A DNA stretch of 64,000 nt from Pseudomonadota bacterium (GTDB lineage: Bacteria; Pseudomonadota; Gammaproteobacteria; Steroidobacterales; Steroidobacteraceae). The number at the start of each line of letters is the position of its first letter. The first letter of the stretch is position 1. The translations under genes were made by a program, and so were the position numbers. The notes under the pieces were generated by a model. That model searched no databases and was not told the origin of the DNA. It saw only the letters and a program-made list of their open reading frames with translations. The stretch covers positions 1 through 64,000 of the forward strand of contig JAKBCE010000016.1 in assembly GCA_021808195.1 (NCBI GenBank), in the 5' to 3' direction. This document shows positions 27,160-36,488 of this stretch, piece after piece.

Positions 27160-29025
27160 ATGACCCGCAGCGCCCTGTTGCTCGCGCTGGGCGCCGTGGC
27201 CACCACCGCGGCCGCCTCCGCCGCCGGAGCCTTGCAGAGCCTCGGTGAGGCCGCCGGCGGTGCTCGCTGGGGCGCGATCGCCGCCATCGCGGCCACCGGC
27301 CACGAAATCAAGGACGGACAGAACTGCACCGTGCAGACCCTCATCGACCTGCGCAGCGGCGAGTGGCGCCGCGCCGTGCGCTGTCCGCTGTTCACCACGG
27401 CGCGCGGCATCGACGCGCACGGCCCGTGGCGCGAGGACCGCTCCGGCTGGGTGCATGCGCTCGATTCGCGCGAGGCCGTCCGGCTCGCGGCCACCCGCCG
27501 TTGGCTGAATCGCAACGGCCCGTATTTCCCGCGGCAATGGCCGGCGACGCTGCAGCGCGTACCGGGCACAACGGTGCAGCAGATCCGCTATCGGCGGATC
27601 AGGGCCACGCCGGCGCACGCGCGCACGGTGACGCTTTGGATCAGCGCGCGCCGCCATCGCCTGGCGCGCACGGTGATGCGCCGCTCATTCGAACTGCGGC
27701 GGATCGATTTGCGCGACTATCGATGGGTCGATGGGGTGCTGTTGCCGTTTCGGATCGTCTCGCGCGACGCGCCGAACGCGCCCCGGGAGGTCGAGGTCAT
27801 CCGCCGCTACCGGCTGCTGCGCAGCCTGGCGCCGGCGGCACTCGCGCGACCCGCCAATCCCACGGACGATGCGGATATCCCGGCCGCCGGCACGAGTGTC
27901 CCGATCACGTTTGCTGCCGACGGCAAGGTGCTGATCGAGGCGCGCATCAACGGCCGAGGTCCCTTCCCGTTCGCACTCGACACCGGCGGTCATGCACTAC
28001 TCACGCCCGCCACGGCGCGGACGTTGGGACTGGCCGTGCACGGTGAGGGCCTGACCTATGGGGCCGGCTCGGGCAGCACGGCGGTGCGCTATGCGCGCGT
28101 GCGCGTCATCGGCATCGGCGCGGCCCGCATCACCGAGCAGACTCTGTTGGTGATGCCGGTCTCCCCGCTGCTCACCGACCGCGGCGCGCGCCCTCCGGTC
28201 GCCGGCATCCTCGGCCTTGAGCTCTTCGAGCGGTTCGCCGTCACGGTCGACCCGGACCGCAGGCGGCTCACCCTGCAGCCGCCCGGCACGTTCCGTCCAC
28301 CGGCGGGTGCAGCGGCCGTGCCGCTGCGCTTCACCGGGGACATGCCGTTGATTGCGGCCCGCCTCGACGGCCGGCGGGGCCTGTTTGGTCTTGACACCGG
28401 CAACAGCGGCCCGCTGCTGTTGTTTCCCACCTGGGCGGCGCGCGAGCACCTGCGGCACTATTATCGGGCAGGCGTGCCGCAGACCGAAGGCGGTGATGGC
28501 GGGGCGTTCACGGTGCACCTCGCCGACATCCACTCGCTGCGCATCGGCGGTCTCACCGTGCCGGGCCGCTTGATCGGCGCGCTCACACCGCACGATGCCG
28601 GTGTCGTCAGCAATCCCAGCGAGGCCGGCAACCTCGGGATGACGGTCTGGCGGGCGTTTCGATTCAGTCTCGATTACCGCCGGGAGCGGTTGTATCTGAC
28701 CGCCCGGGCGCATTATCGGCCCGCGCCGATACCCCGTGCGACCGCTGGCCTGCTCGCCGTCAAGTTCACCCCGCGGGTTTTCACCGTGCTGCAGGTGAGC
28801 CCGGACGGCCCGGCGGCGCGAGCCGGCCTCGGCCCGGGCGATCGGATCGTCGCCGTGAACGGGGTCAGCGCCCGTCGGCTCGCGAGCCTGTATCTGATGA
28901 ACCTCATCAACCGGCGCCGACCCGGAACGAGCCTCGCGCTCACCCGCGGCAACGGCCGGACCGTGCAGGTCGTACTGGCCTCGAACGCCACGCAGTTGCG
29001 GGCGCTGCAGCCCGGGACTCGGTGA
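27160..29025 (+). CDS. Two-lobed retropepsin-like aspartyl protease with PDZ domain
   Basis: About 621 residues, with a signal peptide-like N-terminus (MTRSALLLALGAVATTAAA). After a long N-terminal region, two aspartyl protease-like lobes follow, with DTG motifs at Asp274 (FALDTGGHALL) and Asp412 (FGLDTGNSGPLL). The first lobe ends with VAGILGLELFERFAVT, a retropepsin-type hydrophobic-glycine motif. A PDZ-type domain (VSPDGPAARAGLGPGDRI) lies near the C-terminus. The start ATG at 27160 was chosen for the signal peptide. Substrate unknown; a secreted or periplasmic role is likely. Confidence 0.8.
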   Translation: MTRSALLLALGAVATTAAASAAGALQSLGEAAGGARWGAIAAIAATGHEIKDGQNCTVQTLIDLRSGEWRRAVRCPLFTTARGIDAHGPWREDRSGWVHALDSREAVRLAATRRWLNRNGPYFPRQWPATLQRVPGTTVQQIRYRRIRATPAHARTVTLWISARRHRLARTVMRRSFELRRIDLRDYRWVDGVLLPFRIVSRDAPNAPREVEVIRRYRLLRSLAPAALARPANPTDDADIPAAGTSVPITFAADGKVLIEARINGRGPFPFALDTGGHALLTPATARTLGLAVHGEGLTYGAGSGSTAVRYARVRVIGIGAARITEQTLLVMPVSPLLTDRGARPPVAGILGLELFERFAVTVDPDRRRLTLQPPGTFRPPAGAAAVPLRFTGDMPLIAARLDGRRGLFGLDTGNSGPLLLFPTWAAREHLRHYYRAGVPQTEGGDGGAFTVHLADIHSLRIGGLTVPGRLIGALTPHDAGVVSNPSEAGNLGMTVWRAFRFSLDYRRERLYLTARAHYRPAPIPRATAGLLAVKFTPRVFTVLQVSPDGPAARAGLGPGDRIVAVNGVSARRLASLYLMNLINRRRPGTSLALTRGNGRTVQVVLASNATQLRALQPGTR

Positions 29026-29207
29026 GCGGGCGGGCGCCGCGACGCGCGCGCCGTGAGCACAGGCCATCCGATGCAGCGGGGCAACAGTTCGCTTGAGCCG
29101 CCCGGGGCGCAAGCGGGACAATGCGGGTGTGCGGCGGCTCGGCCGGTCCACTGCGCGCGAGCCGGGGCCGAGGCGGGGCGCTGCGCCCACCCCGAGGGCG
29201 TTGCGCG

Positions 29208-30956
29208 ATGAATCACCCGTCGATCGACCATCCGGATTGCACAGCGGCACAGCACTGTGCGCAGCGCATCGCCGAGGCTTTCGCCGCCTACAATGCGGCA
29301 TTCCGTGCCATCACCCGGCGCGCAGCCGAGCGCTTCGAGAGCCGCGACGGGCTGGGCAGCCAGCGCGACATGGTCGAGCGCATCGAGCTTTACGACCGCT
29401 TCGTCGAGCGCAGCGTCGCGGAAGTGCGCGGCCTGCTCGGTGAGCGGGCGCTCGAGCGCGCACTGTGGCGCGAGATCCGCGCCGATTTCGCCCACCGCGT
29501 CGCCGCGCTCGCGGATGCGGAATTTCCCAAGACCTACTTCAGCTCCGTCAGCCGCCGGCTGTTCGGCACCATCGGTGTGGCACCGGACATCGAGTTCCTC
29601 GCCACCGATCTCGACCCGCTCGCCAACGCCACCACGCCCGTGCTCACCCACACCTACCCCATGCACGGCTCCCTGGGGTTGCTGATCGAGGAGCTGCTCG
29701 GGAACGTGCGCCTGCGCACGCCCTGGCGAGACCTCGAGGGCAGCACCCGTCAGCTCGCCCAGGAGATCAGGGCCCACTTGGACCGTCTCGGGGCGCTCGG
29801 CGCCGTCGAGCGCATCGAGGTGATCCGGACCGTTTTCTTCCGGATGTCCCGCGCCTACCTGGTCGGACGGATGGTCGGCCCCGGGCTGTGCATCCCTCTG
29901 GTGCTCGCGCTGCGCAACGGCGGCGGCGGCCTCGGGATCGATGCGGTCATGATGTCCGGAGCGGACGTCAGCGGCGTCTTCAGCGTCTCGCGATCCTATT
30001 TCCACGCCGACCTCGACCGGGTCGACGCGGCGGTGGCGTTCCTCAGATCCCTCCTGCCGCACAAGCCGGTGAGCGAGTTGTTCACGATGCTCGGTCGGGC
30101 CAAGCAGGGCAAGACCGAACGCTATCGCGAGATCATGCGCCACCTCGAGGGCACCGAGGAGCAGTTCGTGCACGCCGTCGGGGATAAGGGGCTGGTGATG
30201 GTCTGCTTCACGCTGCCGTCCCTCGAGGTGGTCTTCAAGGTCATCCGCGACCGCTTCGCGTATCCGAAAACGGTGCGCCGCGAGGACGTGTTGGCGAAGT
30301 ACCGGCTGGTCTACACCCATGATCGCGCCGGGCGGCTCGTCGATGCGCAGGAGTTCCGTCGCCTGCGCCTGCCCCGGCGACTGTTTGCCGCCGAACTGCT
30401 GCAGGAGCTGCGCGCGGAAACCGCCGGCACGGTGCGCGAGGACGGCGAGCACCTCGTCTTCGACCACTTGTACATCGAGCGGCGTCTGATTCCGCTCAAT
30501 CTGTATCTGCGCGCCAGCTCGAGCGAGACGGCGGCGCGGGCCGTGCGCGATTACGGGCAGTGCATCCGCGACCTTGCGCTCACCAACATCTTCCCCGGCG
30601 ATCTGCTGCCGAAGAACTTCGGGGTCACGCGGCATGGGCGCGTGATCTTCTACGACTACGACGAGCTGTGCCGGGTGACGGACTGCCGCTTTCGCGAGCT
30701 GCCGCAGCCGCGCAGCCTCGAGGACGAGATGTCGGCCGAGCCGTGGTTCTATGTCGGCGAGGAGGATATCTTTCCGGAGACCTTCATCAATTTCATGGCG
30801 TTCGACGAGACGCAGCGCGCCACGCTCCTGCAGAGCCACGCGGACATCTTTACCGCCGGTTTCTGGCGTCAGGTGCAGCAGCGCCTGAGCGCCGGGGAGG
30901 TGCTGGAAGTGCTGCCCCACCCCGCCGGCCCGGTCCGCCTCGCCAGCAACGCCTGA
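29208..30956 (+). CDS. aceK: Isocitrate dehydrogenase kinase/phosphatase
   Basis: 582 residues from the ATG at 29208. It phosphorylates or dephosphorylates isocitrate dehydrogenase and so controls flux to the glyoxylate shunt. Family segments: DFAHRVAALADAEFPKTYFS then SSVSRRLFGTIG, KVIRDRFAYPK, and the kinase-like catalytic part LLPKNFGVTRHGRVIFYDYD then EL. E. coli AceK is 578 residues. No aceA or aceB is next to it here, so their genes, if present, lie elsewhere. Confidence 0.95.
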   Translation: MNHPSIDHPDCTAAQHCAQRIAEAFAAYNAAFRAITRRAAERFESRDGLGSQRDMVERIELYDRFVERSVAEVRGLLGERALERALWREIRADFAHRVAALADAEFPKTYFSSVSRRLFGTIGVAPDIEFLATDLDPLANATTPVLTHTYPMHGSLGLLIEELLGNVRLRTPWRDLEGSTRQLAQEIRAHLDRLGALGAVERIEVIRTVFFRMSRAYLVGRMVGPGLCIPLVLALRNGGGGLGIDAVMMSGADVSGVFSVSRSYFHADLDRVDAAVAFLRSLLPHKPVSELFTMLGRAKQGKTERYREIMRHLEGTEEQFVHAVGDKGLVMVCFTLPSLEVVFKVIRDRFAYPKTVRREDVLAKYRLVYTHDRAGRLVDAQEFRRLRLPRRLFAAELLQELRAETAGTVREDGEHLVFDHLYIERRLIPLNLYLRASSSETAARAVRDYGQCIRDLALTNIFPGDLLPKNFGVTRHGRVIFYDYDELCRVTDCRFRELPQPRSLEDEMSAEPWFYVGEEDIFPETFINFMAFDETQRATLLQSHADIFTAGFWRQVQQRLSAGEVLEVLPHPAGPVRLASNA

Positions 30957-30992
30957 GCGGACGGTACGCTCTGAGCCGCCGGGCGCGCGCAC

Positions 30993-32132
30993 TCAGCGCG
31001 CCCGTTCCGACACCGACTCCTGATCGAGCTGGCCGTACTCACGAATCGCCGGCAGCAGCTCGGTGTCGGCAAACGGGCAACCGGTGCGCTGCGGGTCGCT
31101 CTGTCCGGGCTCGGTGCCGCCGGCGGACCGGTACCCGCCCTGACCGCGCAGCCGCTGCAGCATCGGCTCGTAGCCGGGGCGCCAGGCGGCGAGCCCGGGG
31201 AAGCGATTGCGCAAGGACTTCAGGATCTGCATGCCGGCAAAATCCAGATCCCCCCAGAACCAACACGGACCGGCCGGCGCGGCCGCCTCGAACCACCAGC
31301 GCTCGAAGGCCACCCGGCGCTGCGGCGCGCCGGGGCCGGCAAAGTGCAGCAGTGCCCCGGAGCGGGTGCGAATGCGCTCGGCCGCAGCGCGAAATCCCGC
31401 GGCATAGACGACCGCGAGCGGCGCGGACTCGGGCGGGAACCCGCCCGCCGCGGCGGTGTAGGTGTCCTGGTTTTCCACGAACAACGTGCCGCCAGCATCG
31501 GCGGGCAGATGCACGGCGACCACGATCGAGCGCTCGCGAATCTCGAGCTGCGGAAACAGCGCCGCAATCAGCTCCGCCCGTCCGTCGAGCACCTTGGAGT
31601 TGCCCCAGAACACCGCCGCGCTCAGCTGGCGCAGCGTGAGCGGCCCGCGCAGCGCGCCGATCGCAGCGAACGCCCGCACCACCTCGTCGGCCTGCCGTCC
31701 CGCGATCTCGATGCGGCGCGCCGCCAGCGCCGCCCCGCCGTGCGCAAAGGCCGCGCCGTGACGCTCGAGGGCGCGCCGCCAGCCCGCCATCCGGGGCTCG
31801 GCAGGCTCGCGGCCGAGCCACTCGCGCAGGACCGCCTCGCAATGCGGCTCGAAAGCGAGCCGCGCGTCCTGCCACGGCGGGTCGAGCGGATTGCCCCGCG
31901 CGGCGCGCACGTGCAGCACGCCCAGGCGCTCCAGTTCCCGGACCAGCACCCAACACGGCTCCGCCGGCGCCGCGCCCCGCGCCAGGGAGGGCAGGTAGCG
32001 CGCGGCGGACAACACCACCGCCCGGCGCCGCGCGGCGCCCGGCTGGCGGTCGAAGCGATCGAGCACCGCGTGCAGCAGCGCCCCGATCTCGAGCTCCTCC
32101 TCGAGCCAAACCGGGCGCGGCCCGATGCTCAT
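30993..32132 (-). CDS. jetD: Wadjet defence protein JetD (Toprim-like nuclease subunit)
   Basis: 379 residues. The C-terminal half has LFVENQDTYTAA and CWFWGDLDFAGMQILKSLRN, the Glu and DxD acids of the Toprim-like (DUF2220) fold of JetD, which cleaves plasmid DNA. The N-terminal half fits the DUF3322 arm. Its ATG overlaps the jetC stop (ATGA), so it is the last gene of the minus-strand operon jetA-jetB-jetC-jetD. JetD cuts DNA after the JetABC motor has extruded a closed circle, which gives selectivity for small plasmids (family knowledge). Confidence 0.9.
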   Translation of the reverse strand: MSIGPRPVWLEEELEIGALLHAVLDRFDRQPGAARRRAVVLSAARYLPSLARGAAPAEPCWVLVRELERLGVLHVRAARGNPLDPPWQDARLAFEPHCEAVLREWLGREPAEPRMAGWRRALERHGAAFAHGGAALAARRIEIAGRQADEVVRAFAAIGALRGPLTLRQLSAAVFWGNSKVLDGRAELIAALFPQLEIRERSIVVAVHLPADAGGTLFVENQDTYTAAAGGFPPESAPLAVVYAAGFRAAAERIRTRSGALLHFAGPGAPQRRVAFERWWFEAAAPAGPCWFWGDLDFAGMQILKSLRNRFPGLAAWRPGYEPMLQRLRGQGGYRSAGGTEPGQSDPQRTGCPFADTELLPAIREYGQLDQESVSERAR

Positions 32133-35100
32133 GCGCGCGTGCCGCTTGGCCTCATCGGCGTCTCTTCGGCGACGACGTCGCTCAGAAAATCGAGCTCGGC
32201 CTGCTCGCGCACCGTGCGCCGGTGCTGCTGCCAGAGCTCAGCGATGCGCTGCACATCGCACTGCTTGCGATCGACCAGCACCCGCGTGCGCAGCTGGCCG
32301 CGCGGGGCGCTCGGCACCTTCGCGAACACGAACTCGTTGCTGATCAGGTCCATGAACGGGCCGCATTTGCTCGTCGGCATGATGAACACCAGCTGCAGAC
32401 CGAGCGAGCGGGTGAGGTAATCGATCACCTCGCGCGAGCGGCTCTCATCCATCTTGGAGAATGCCTCATCGACCAGCACCATGCGCAGGTGACTGGTCCC
32501 CTCCGCGTAGCGCAGTGCCGAGGTGATGCTCGCCGAGCGGATGATGTAGGCGGGAGTCTCGAGCTGCCCGCCGCTGCCGGTCCCGTATTCCGAGAGCGCG
32601 ATCGGCGGTTTGCCCTCGACTTCCTTGTAGATCTCGTAGCGGTGATAGTTGCGGTAATCGGCGATCCGCTCGAGCTCCTGCAGGGACTTGTGCTCATCCT
32701 CCCCGAGCAGCAGCGCCATCAGCTGCTCGCGCACCTGCGCCGATTTCCCCGAGAGGCGCGTCTCGAACAGACTCTGCCCCTCCCCGAGCGCCGGGTTCTG
32801 CACGACCTCCTTCAGAAACTGTGCATACTCGCGAAACTCCGGCACCCACTCGTGCGCGAAGCGGAAGCGTTCGCGGTCCGAGCCGAAGCGGTGCTCGGTG
32901 AGTTCGCGGTTCAGCAGCTCGAGCTGACGTTCCCCGTCGCGCAGCGACTGGTGAATCTCCTGACACAGGTGCGAGACGAACGCATCGTTGAAGCTCGCCT
33001 TCAGCCGCTGCAACTGCTCGTGCTTCTCGATGAGCACGTTGTTCCTGAGGATGTTGTAGATCCGGTCCATCTCCCGGCGCAGCGCACACAGCTCGACAAA
33101 CAGCGCCGCATCGTACTGGCCGACGAAGGCGGTGTAGACGAGGGCGTCGGAGGGGCGACAGCGCTGGTTGTGCTCGAGAATGGTGGCGGCAATGGCGCTT
33201 TGGGCGCGGTGCAGACCGGTCTTGGTCTCCTCGAGCGCGCGCGCGGCACGCACCGGATCGAATTCACTCGCCTGCGTCTCGGCGTACTGCAGGCGCGCCT
33301 GCAGATCGAACTCGGGCCACTGCGCGTGCACCTGCGTCAGATCGCGCTCGGCCACCGCCATGCGCTCCTCGGCCGCGTCCTTGTTCCGGTGCAGCTCGGT
33401 GAGCCGTCGGCGCAGATCCTCCAGCTCCTTGTTCAGCTCACCGGCCCGCTGGTGCAGCGTCGCCTCCTCGGCGCGCAACGCCTCTTCCTCCTCCCGCAAG
33501 GTGCGCAGCTGTGCCTCGAGTGCGGCGTGCTCGCCAACCTCGAGACTCTCCAGCTGCAGCTCCACGCGGCGCAGCTCCCGATGCACCTCGAGCAACTCAG
33601 CCAGGCAATCTGCGTAGGTGAGCGGGGCGAGCGCATCGATCGCCTGCAGCAACCGCGCGCTGTCCTGCAGCGCGCGGTTGGCCTCCTGGCGCTCTCTCGT
33701 CAGCCGCTCGAGCTCCGCTTTGCGCGCCCGCAGCGCGCGCTCGCGCGCCGCCGCGCCGAACACCAGATCCGCATCCGCCACATCGCAGCGGAACATCGAG
33801 TAGCTGCCCGAGGCCATGCCCTCCACGGTGATCCCGCGGGCGCTCTGGCGCAGCGCCTCGGGGCTCTCGACCCGCACCACGCCGCCGTAACTGGCCGTGA
33901 GGAACGCCTGCGCAACCGCGTGGGTGAAGGTGAGTCCGTGCACGATCGAGTCGGCCGGCAGGCTGATGCGCGTCGCATCGCGCAGCGCCTTGGCGCCCTG
34001 GATGACCCGTGCGCGATTGTCCCGACCGGCCAGGGCACGCACGATGCGGATGGCCTGCGCTTCGTATTCGGGGTCGACGATGAGGGCGAAACGGGCGCCG
34101 CCGAGGTAGCCCTCGATGGCCGATTGCCAGCGGGGCTCGCTGACCTCGATGTGATCACAGAGCACGCGTGCGTCGGCCTGCGGGCACTGTGCGCGGATCG
34201 CCTCCAGGGCGCGCTCCACGTACGCGGGGTAGACGACCTGCTTCGCCTCGAGCCGGGCGATCTCGCGCTCTTTCTGACTCGCCTGTTCGCTGAGCTGCGC
34301 ATACTGCTGCCGACGGGCCTGATGGGCGTGCGCCACGCTGTCCCGACGGCTCTCGGGGAGGCTCTCGCGCCGCTGCCAATAATCGGCGAGCTCGCCCTGT
34401 GCGCGCTGCGCGCGCCGGGCCTGATCGAGCTCGGCCTCGAGCCGCGCGAGGCTGTGCGTCAGGTCCTGTTGCAGCAGCAAGGAGACGTCGAGTTCCCCGC
34501 CGAGCGCCTCGAGCGCGTCCCGCACCACGCGGCGGGCCTCGCTGTCGGTGAGTTCGGGCAGCTCGCTCACCAGCGAGGGGACCGCCAGCAGCTGCACGAG
34601 CTCTTTCGCCGCGGTTCGATTGCGCTGCAGTTGCTGTCCCTGCGCGAGCAGTTGCAGGGCGGCGGGCTGCAAGCGTGCCTCGAGTGCTGCACGCGCGACC
34701 TCGAGCGTATCTTTTTGCTGCAGCGCTGTAATGCCCTTGCGCTGCGCCTCGAGGCTGATCAGCGTCTCGCGCAACTGCCGGCCGCGTGCGGCGGCGAGCG
34801 CGAGGCTGGCGGTGTTCTCGTGCAGATCACGCGTGGCGCGCTCGCGTCCCTCGCTCGTGCGCAGGAACAGCGACTGCTGCTCGAGATAGCTCGCGCGCGC
34901 GCGCGTGAACTCGAGCGTGTTGAGCTCGATCCAGCCCTCCAGGTAGCTCTGTGTGTGATGCGCCGCGGCCTCGAGCCGCTGTGCGCTGTCCTTCAGTGCC
35001 TGCGCCTCGCGCTCCATGCCATGGATGGTCTTCAGCTGGCTCGAGACCGAGCGGATCGCCTCGCCCAGATCCTTTCTCTCGAGCACCTCCTCGGCGACGA

Positions 35101-35794
35101 ACTGGTTGATGCTGCTCACCGGCTTGTAGGCCATGAAGCGCGAGAACGCGCGGGCGGCGGCGAGCGCCTCGCGCTCGGCAACCGAGTCCCGCTTGCCGCG
35201 CAGCGCCCCGTACAGCCGGCGCAGGTATGCGCGCTTCTGATCGTAGCGCTCCACCGCACGCTGCCCGTAGCGTGCAATCAGCTTTTTCTGCAGCTCATCG
35301 AGCAGCACCGTGTGGACCACCGTGGCGCGCGTCTCGAGGAACGCCTCGATCTCGAGCTCGATCCCCGGCAGGATGAAAAACGCCAGCAGCTCCTCACGGG
35401 CGAGCGGCTGCTTGCCCGACTGATCGAGCCAGGCGCGCACACCGATGAGCGCGGTGAAGCGCTCGGCATCCTCGCCCCGGGTGGGGTGGAATACCGCGGC
35501 GAGATATCCGTCCGTCAGTTCAGTGCGGGCATAGCTGCCATCGTCACAGCCGAGCACATAGGAGGCCAGCGTGCGCACGCGCTTGCCGCCGCGACCGCGC
35601 TGGGTCGTCTCCTCCTGGCCGGGGTTGTAGTGGAACAGGTGCTCGTGCGCGGCCGTCATCACCGTCTGCAGCGCATCGCCGGCGGTGGTCTTACCCGAGC
35701 CGTTGGCGCCGGAGAACAGATTGACCGGACCGAGTTCGAACTCCCCGTTCGGGATGTTGCCCCAGTTGACGAACACGAAGCGCTTAAGAAACAT
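32129..35794 (-). CDS. jetC: Wadjet defence protein JetC (SMC-like ATPase)
   Basis: 1221 residues. Walker A LFSGANGSGKTTAGDALQ is near the N-terminus. Long coiled coils flank a hinge-like centre; the C-terminus carries an ABC signature-like region and Walker B (LRMVLVDEAFSKMDESRSRE). The size and opening MFLKRFVFVNWGNI are typical of MksB/JetC proteins. It overlaps jetB by 11 bases and jetD by 4. In the complex it extrudes DNA loops with JetA (kleisin) and JetB. The neighbours make the assignment firm. Confidence 0.95.
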   Translation of the reverse strand: MFLKRFVFVNWGNIPNGEFELGPVNLFSGANGSGKTTAGDALQTVMTAAHEHLFHYNPGQEETTQRGRGGKRVRTLASYVLGCDDGSYARTELTDGYLAAVFHPTRGEDAERFTALIGVRAWLDQSGKQPLAREELLAFFILPGIELEIEAFLETRATVVHTVLLDELQKKLIARYGQRAVERYDQKRAYLRRLYGALRGKRDSVAEREALAAARAFSRFMAYKPVSSINQFVAEEVLERKDLGEAIRSVSSQLKTIHGMEREAQALKDSAQRLEAAAHHTQSYLEGWIELNTLEFTRARASYLEQQSLFLRTSEGRERATRDLHENTASLALAAARGRQLRETLISLEAQRKGITALQQKDTLEVARAALEARLQPAALQLLAQGQQLQRNRTAAKELVQLLAVPSLVSELPELTDSEARRVVRDALEALGGELDVSLLLQQDLTHSLARLEAELDQARRAQRAQGELADYWQRRESLPESRRDSVAHAHQARRQQYAQLSEQASQKEREIARLEAKQVVYPAYVERALEAIRAQCPQADARVLCDHIEVSEPRWQSAIEGYLGGARFALIVDPEYEAQAIRIVRALAGRDNRARVIQGAKALRDATRISLPADSIVHGLTFTHAVAQAFLTASYGGVVRVESPEALRQSARGITVEGMASGSYSMFRCDVADADLVFGAAARERALRARKAELERLTRERQEANRALQDSARLLQAIDALAPLTYADCLAELLEVHRELRRVELQLESLEVGEHAALEAQLRTLREEEEALRAEEATLHQRAGELNKELEDLRRRLTELHRNKDAAEERMAVAERDLTQVHAQWPEFDLQARLQYAETQASEFDPVRAARALEETKTGLHRAQSAIAATILEHNQRCRPSDALVYTAFVGQYDAALFVELCALRREMDRIYNILRNNVLIEKHEQLQRLKASFNDAFVSHLCQEIHQSLRDGERQLELLNRELTEHRFGSDRERFRFAHEWVPEFREYAQFLKEVVQNPALGEGQSLFETRLSGKSAQVREQLMALLLGEDEHKSLQELERIADYRNYHRYEIYKEVEGKPPIALSEYGTGSGGQLETPAYIIRSASITSALRYAEGTSHLRMVLVDEAFSKMDESRSREVIDYLTRSLGLQLVFIMPTSKCGPFMDLISNEFVFAKVPSAPRGQLRTRVLVDRKQCDVQRIAELWQQHRRTVREQAELDFLSDVVAEETPMRPSGTRA

Positions 35795-36488
35795 CGGCCT
35801 CTCCCTGCAGGTCCCGGCCGTGCCGCTGCGGCGCCTCCGCCTCGCCCGCCCCCCCGGGCGCAGGTCCGCTCAGCGCCTCGATGGCCTCGGCGCTCACAAA
35901 GTCGACGATCATGGGATGAATGCGCAGCCACGCCTCGCTGTGCTCGAGTTCCTCCTCGGAGCGGTACTCGATCAGGCGCAGCTGGCGCAGGCGCTGGAAC
36001 ACCCGCCGCCGTTCGGTGGCCTTCTCCGGCAGCGTGCGGTTCAGCCAATTGCGCAGCGCCAGACTCACCGCCTCGAGCGGCTCGGTGGCATAGCCTTCGG
36101 CGTCGATCTTGCCCTCGCGCAGCGCCTTGTCGTACTGCGCTCGCAGCACCAGGATCAACGCCACCTCCGGCTGCGTGAGGCGCGCGCGCAGGCTCGCGCC
36201 GAAGGCCTGCTCGGCGGCCTGTTCCATGCCAGGGGTGCGGCTGCCGGGCGGATACAGGCGCACGTACTCGAAGCGCCGATCGTGATGCAGCTCGATGCCG
36301 TAGAGGGCGAGCGTCTCGATCACCAGCGTCTCGATGCGCACCAGACGGTCATACAACTCCCGCTCGATCTGCGACTCGGCGCGCACCAGCACCCCGTAGT
36401 TGAGCAGCCGGATGAGCAGCTCGCGCAGCTCCTCGAGCGACACGGCACTCGGCTCAAGCCGCTCCTCGAGATACCTACTCAGCTCCAC
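35784..36488 (-). CDS. jetB: Wadjet defence protein JetB (MksE-like KITE subunit)
   Basis: About 234 residues. A GTG at 36488, preceded by AAGGGGG, gives the better start and a 14-base overlap with jetA; an ATG at 36533 is also open. The sequence is helical with a winged-helix character (FQRLRQLRLIEYRSEEEL, WLRIHPMIVDFVSAEAI) and conserved features of MksE/JetB proteins. It binds the JetA kleisin and the JetC neck. Its place between jetA and jetC confirms the family call. Confidence 0.88.
   Translation of the reverse strand: MELSRYLEERLEPSAVSLEELRELLIRLLNYGVLVRAESQIERELYDRLVRIETLVIETLALYGIELHHDRRFEYVRLYPPGSRTPGMEQAAEQAFGASLRARLTQPEVALILVLRAQYDKALREGKIDAEGYATEPLEAVSLALRNWLNRTLPEKATERRRVFQRLRQLRLIEYRSEEELEHSEAWLRIHPMIVDFVSAEAIEALSGPAPGGAGEAEAPQRHGRDLQGEADVS

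Noticed and set aside
28713..30992. 759-residue minus-strand frame opposite aceK
   Set aside because: Opposite strand of the well-supported aceK gene, with no recognisable motifs.
32222..36178. 1318-residue plus-strand frame opposite jetC
   Set aside because: Shadow of the minus-strand jetC gene in high-GC DNA; its composition (many Ala, Arg, Leu, His) has no domain features.
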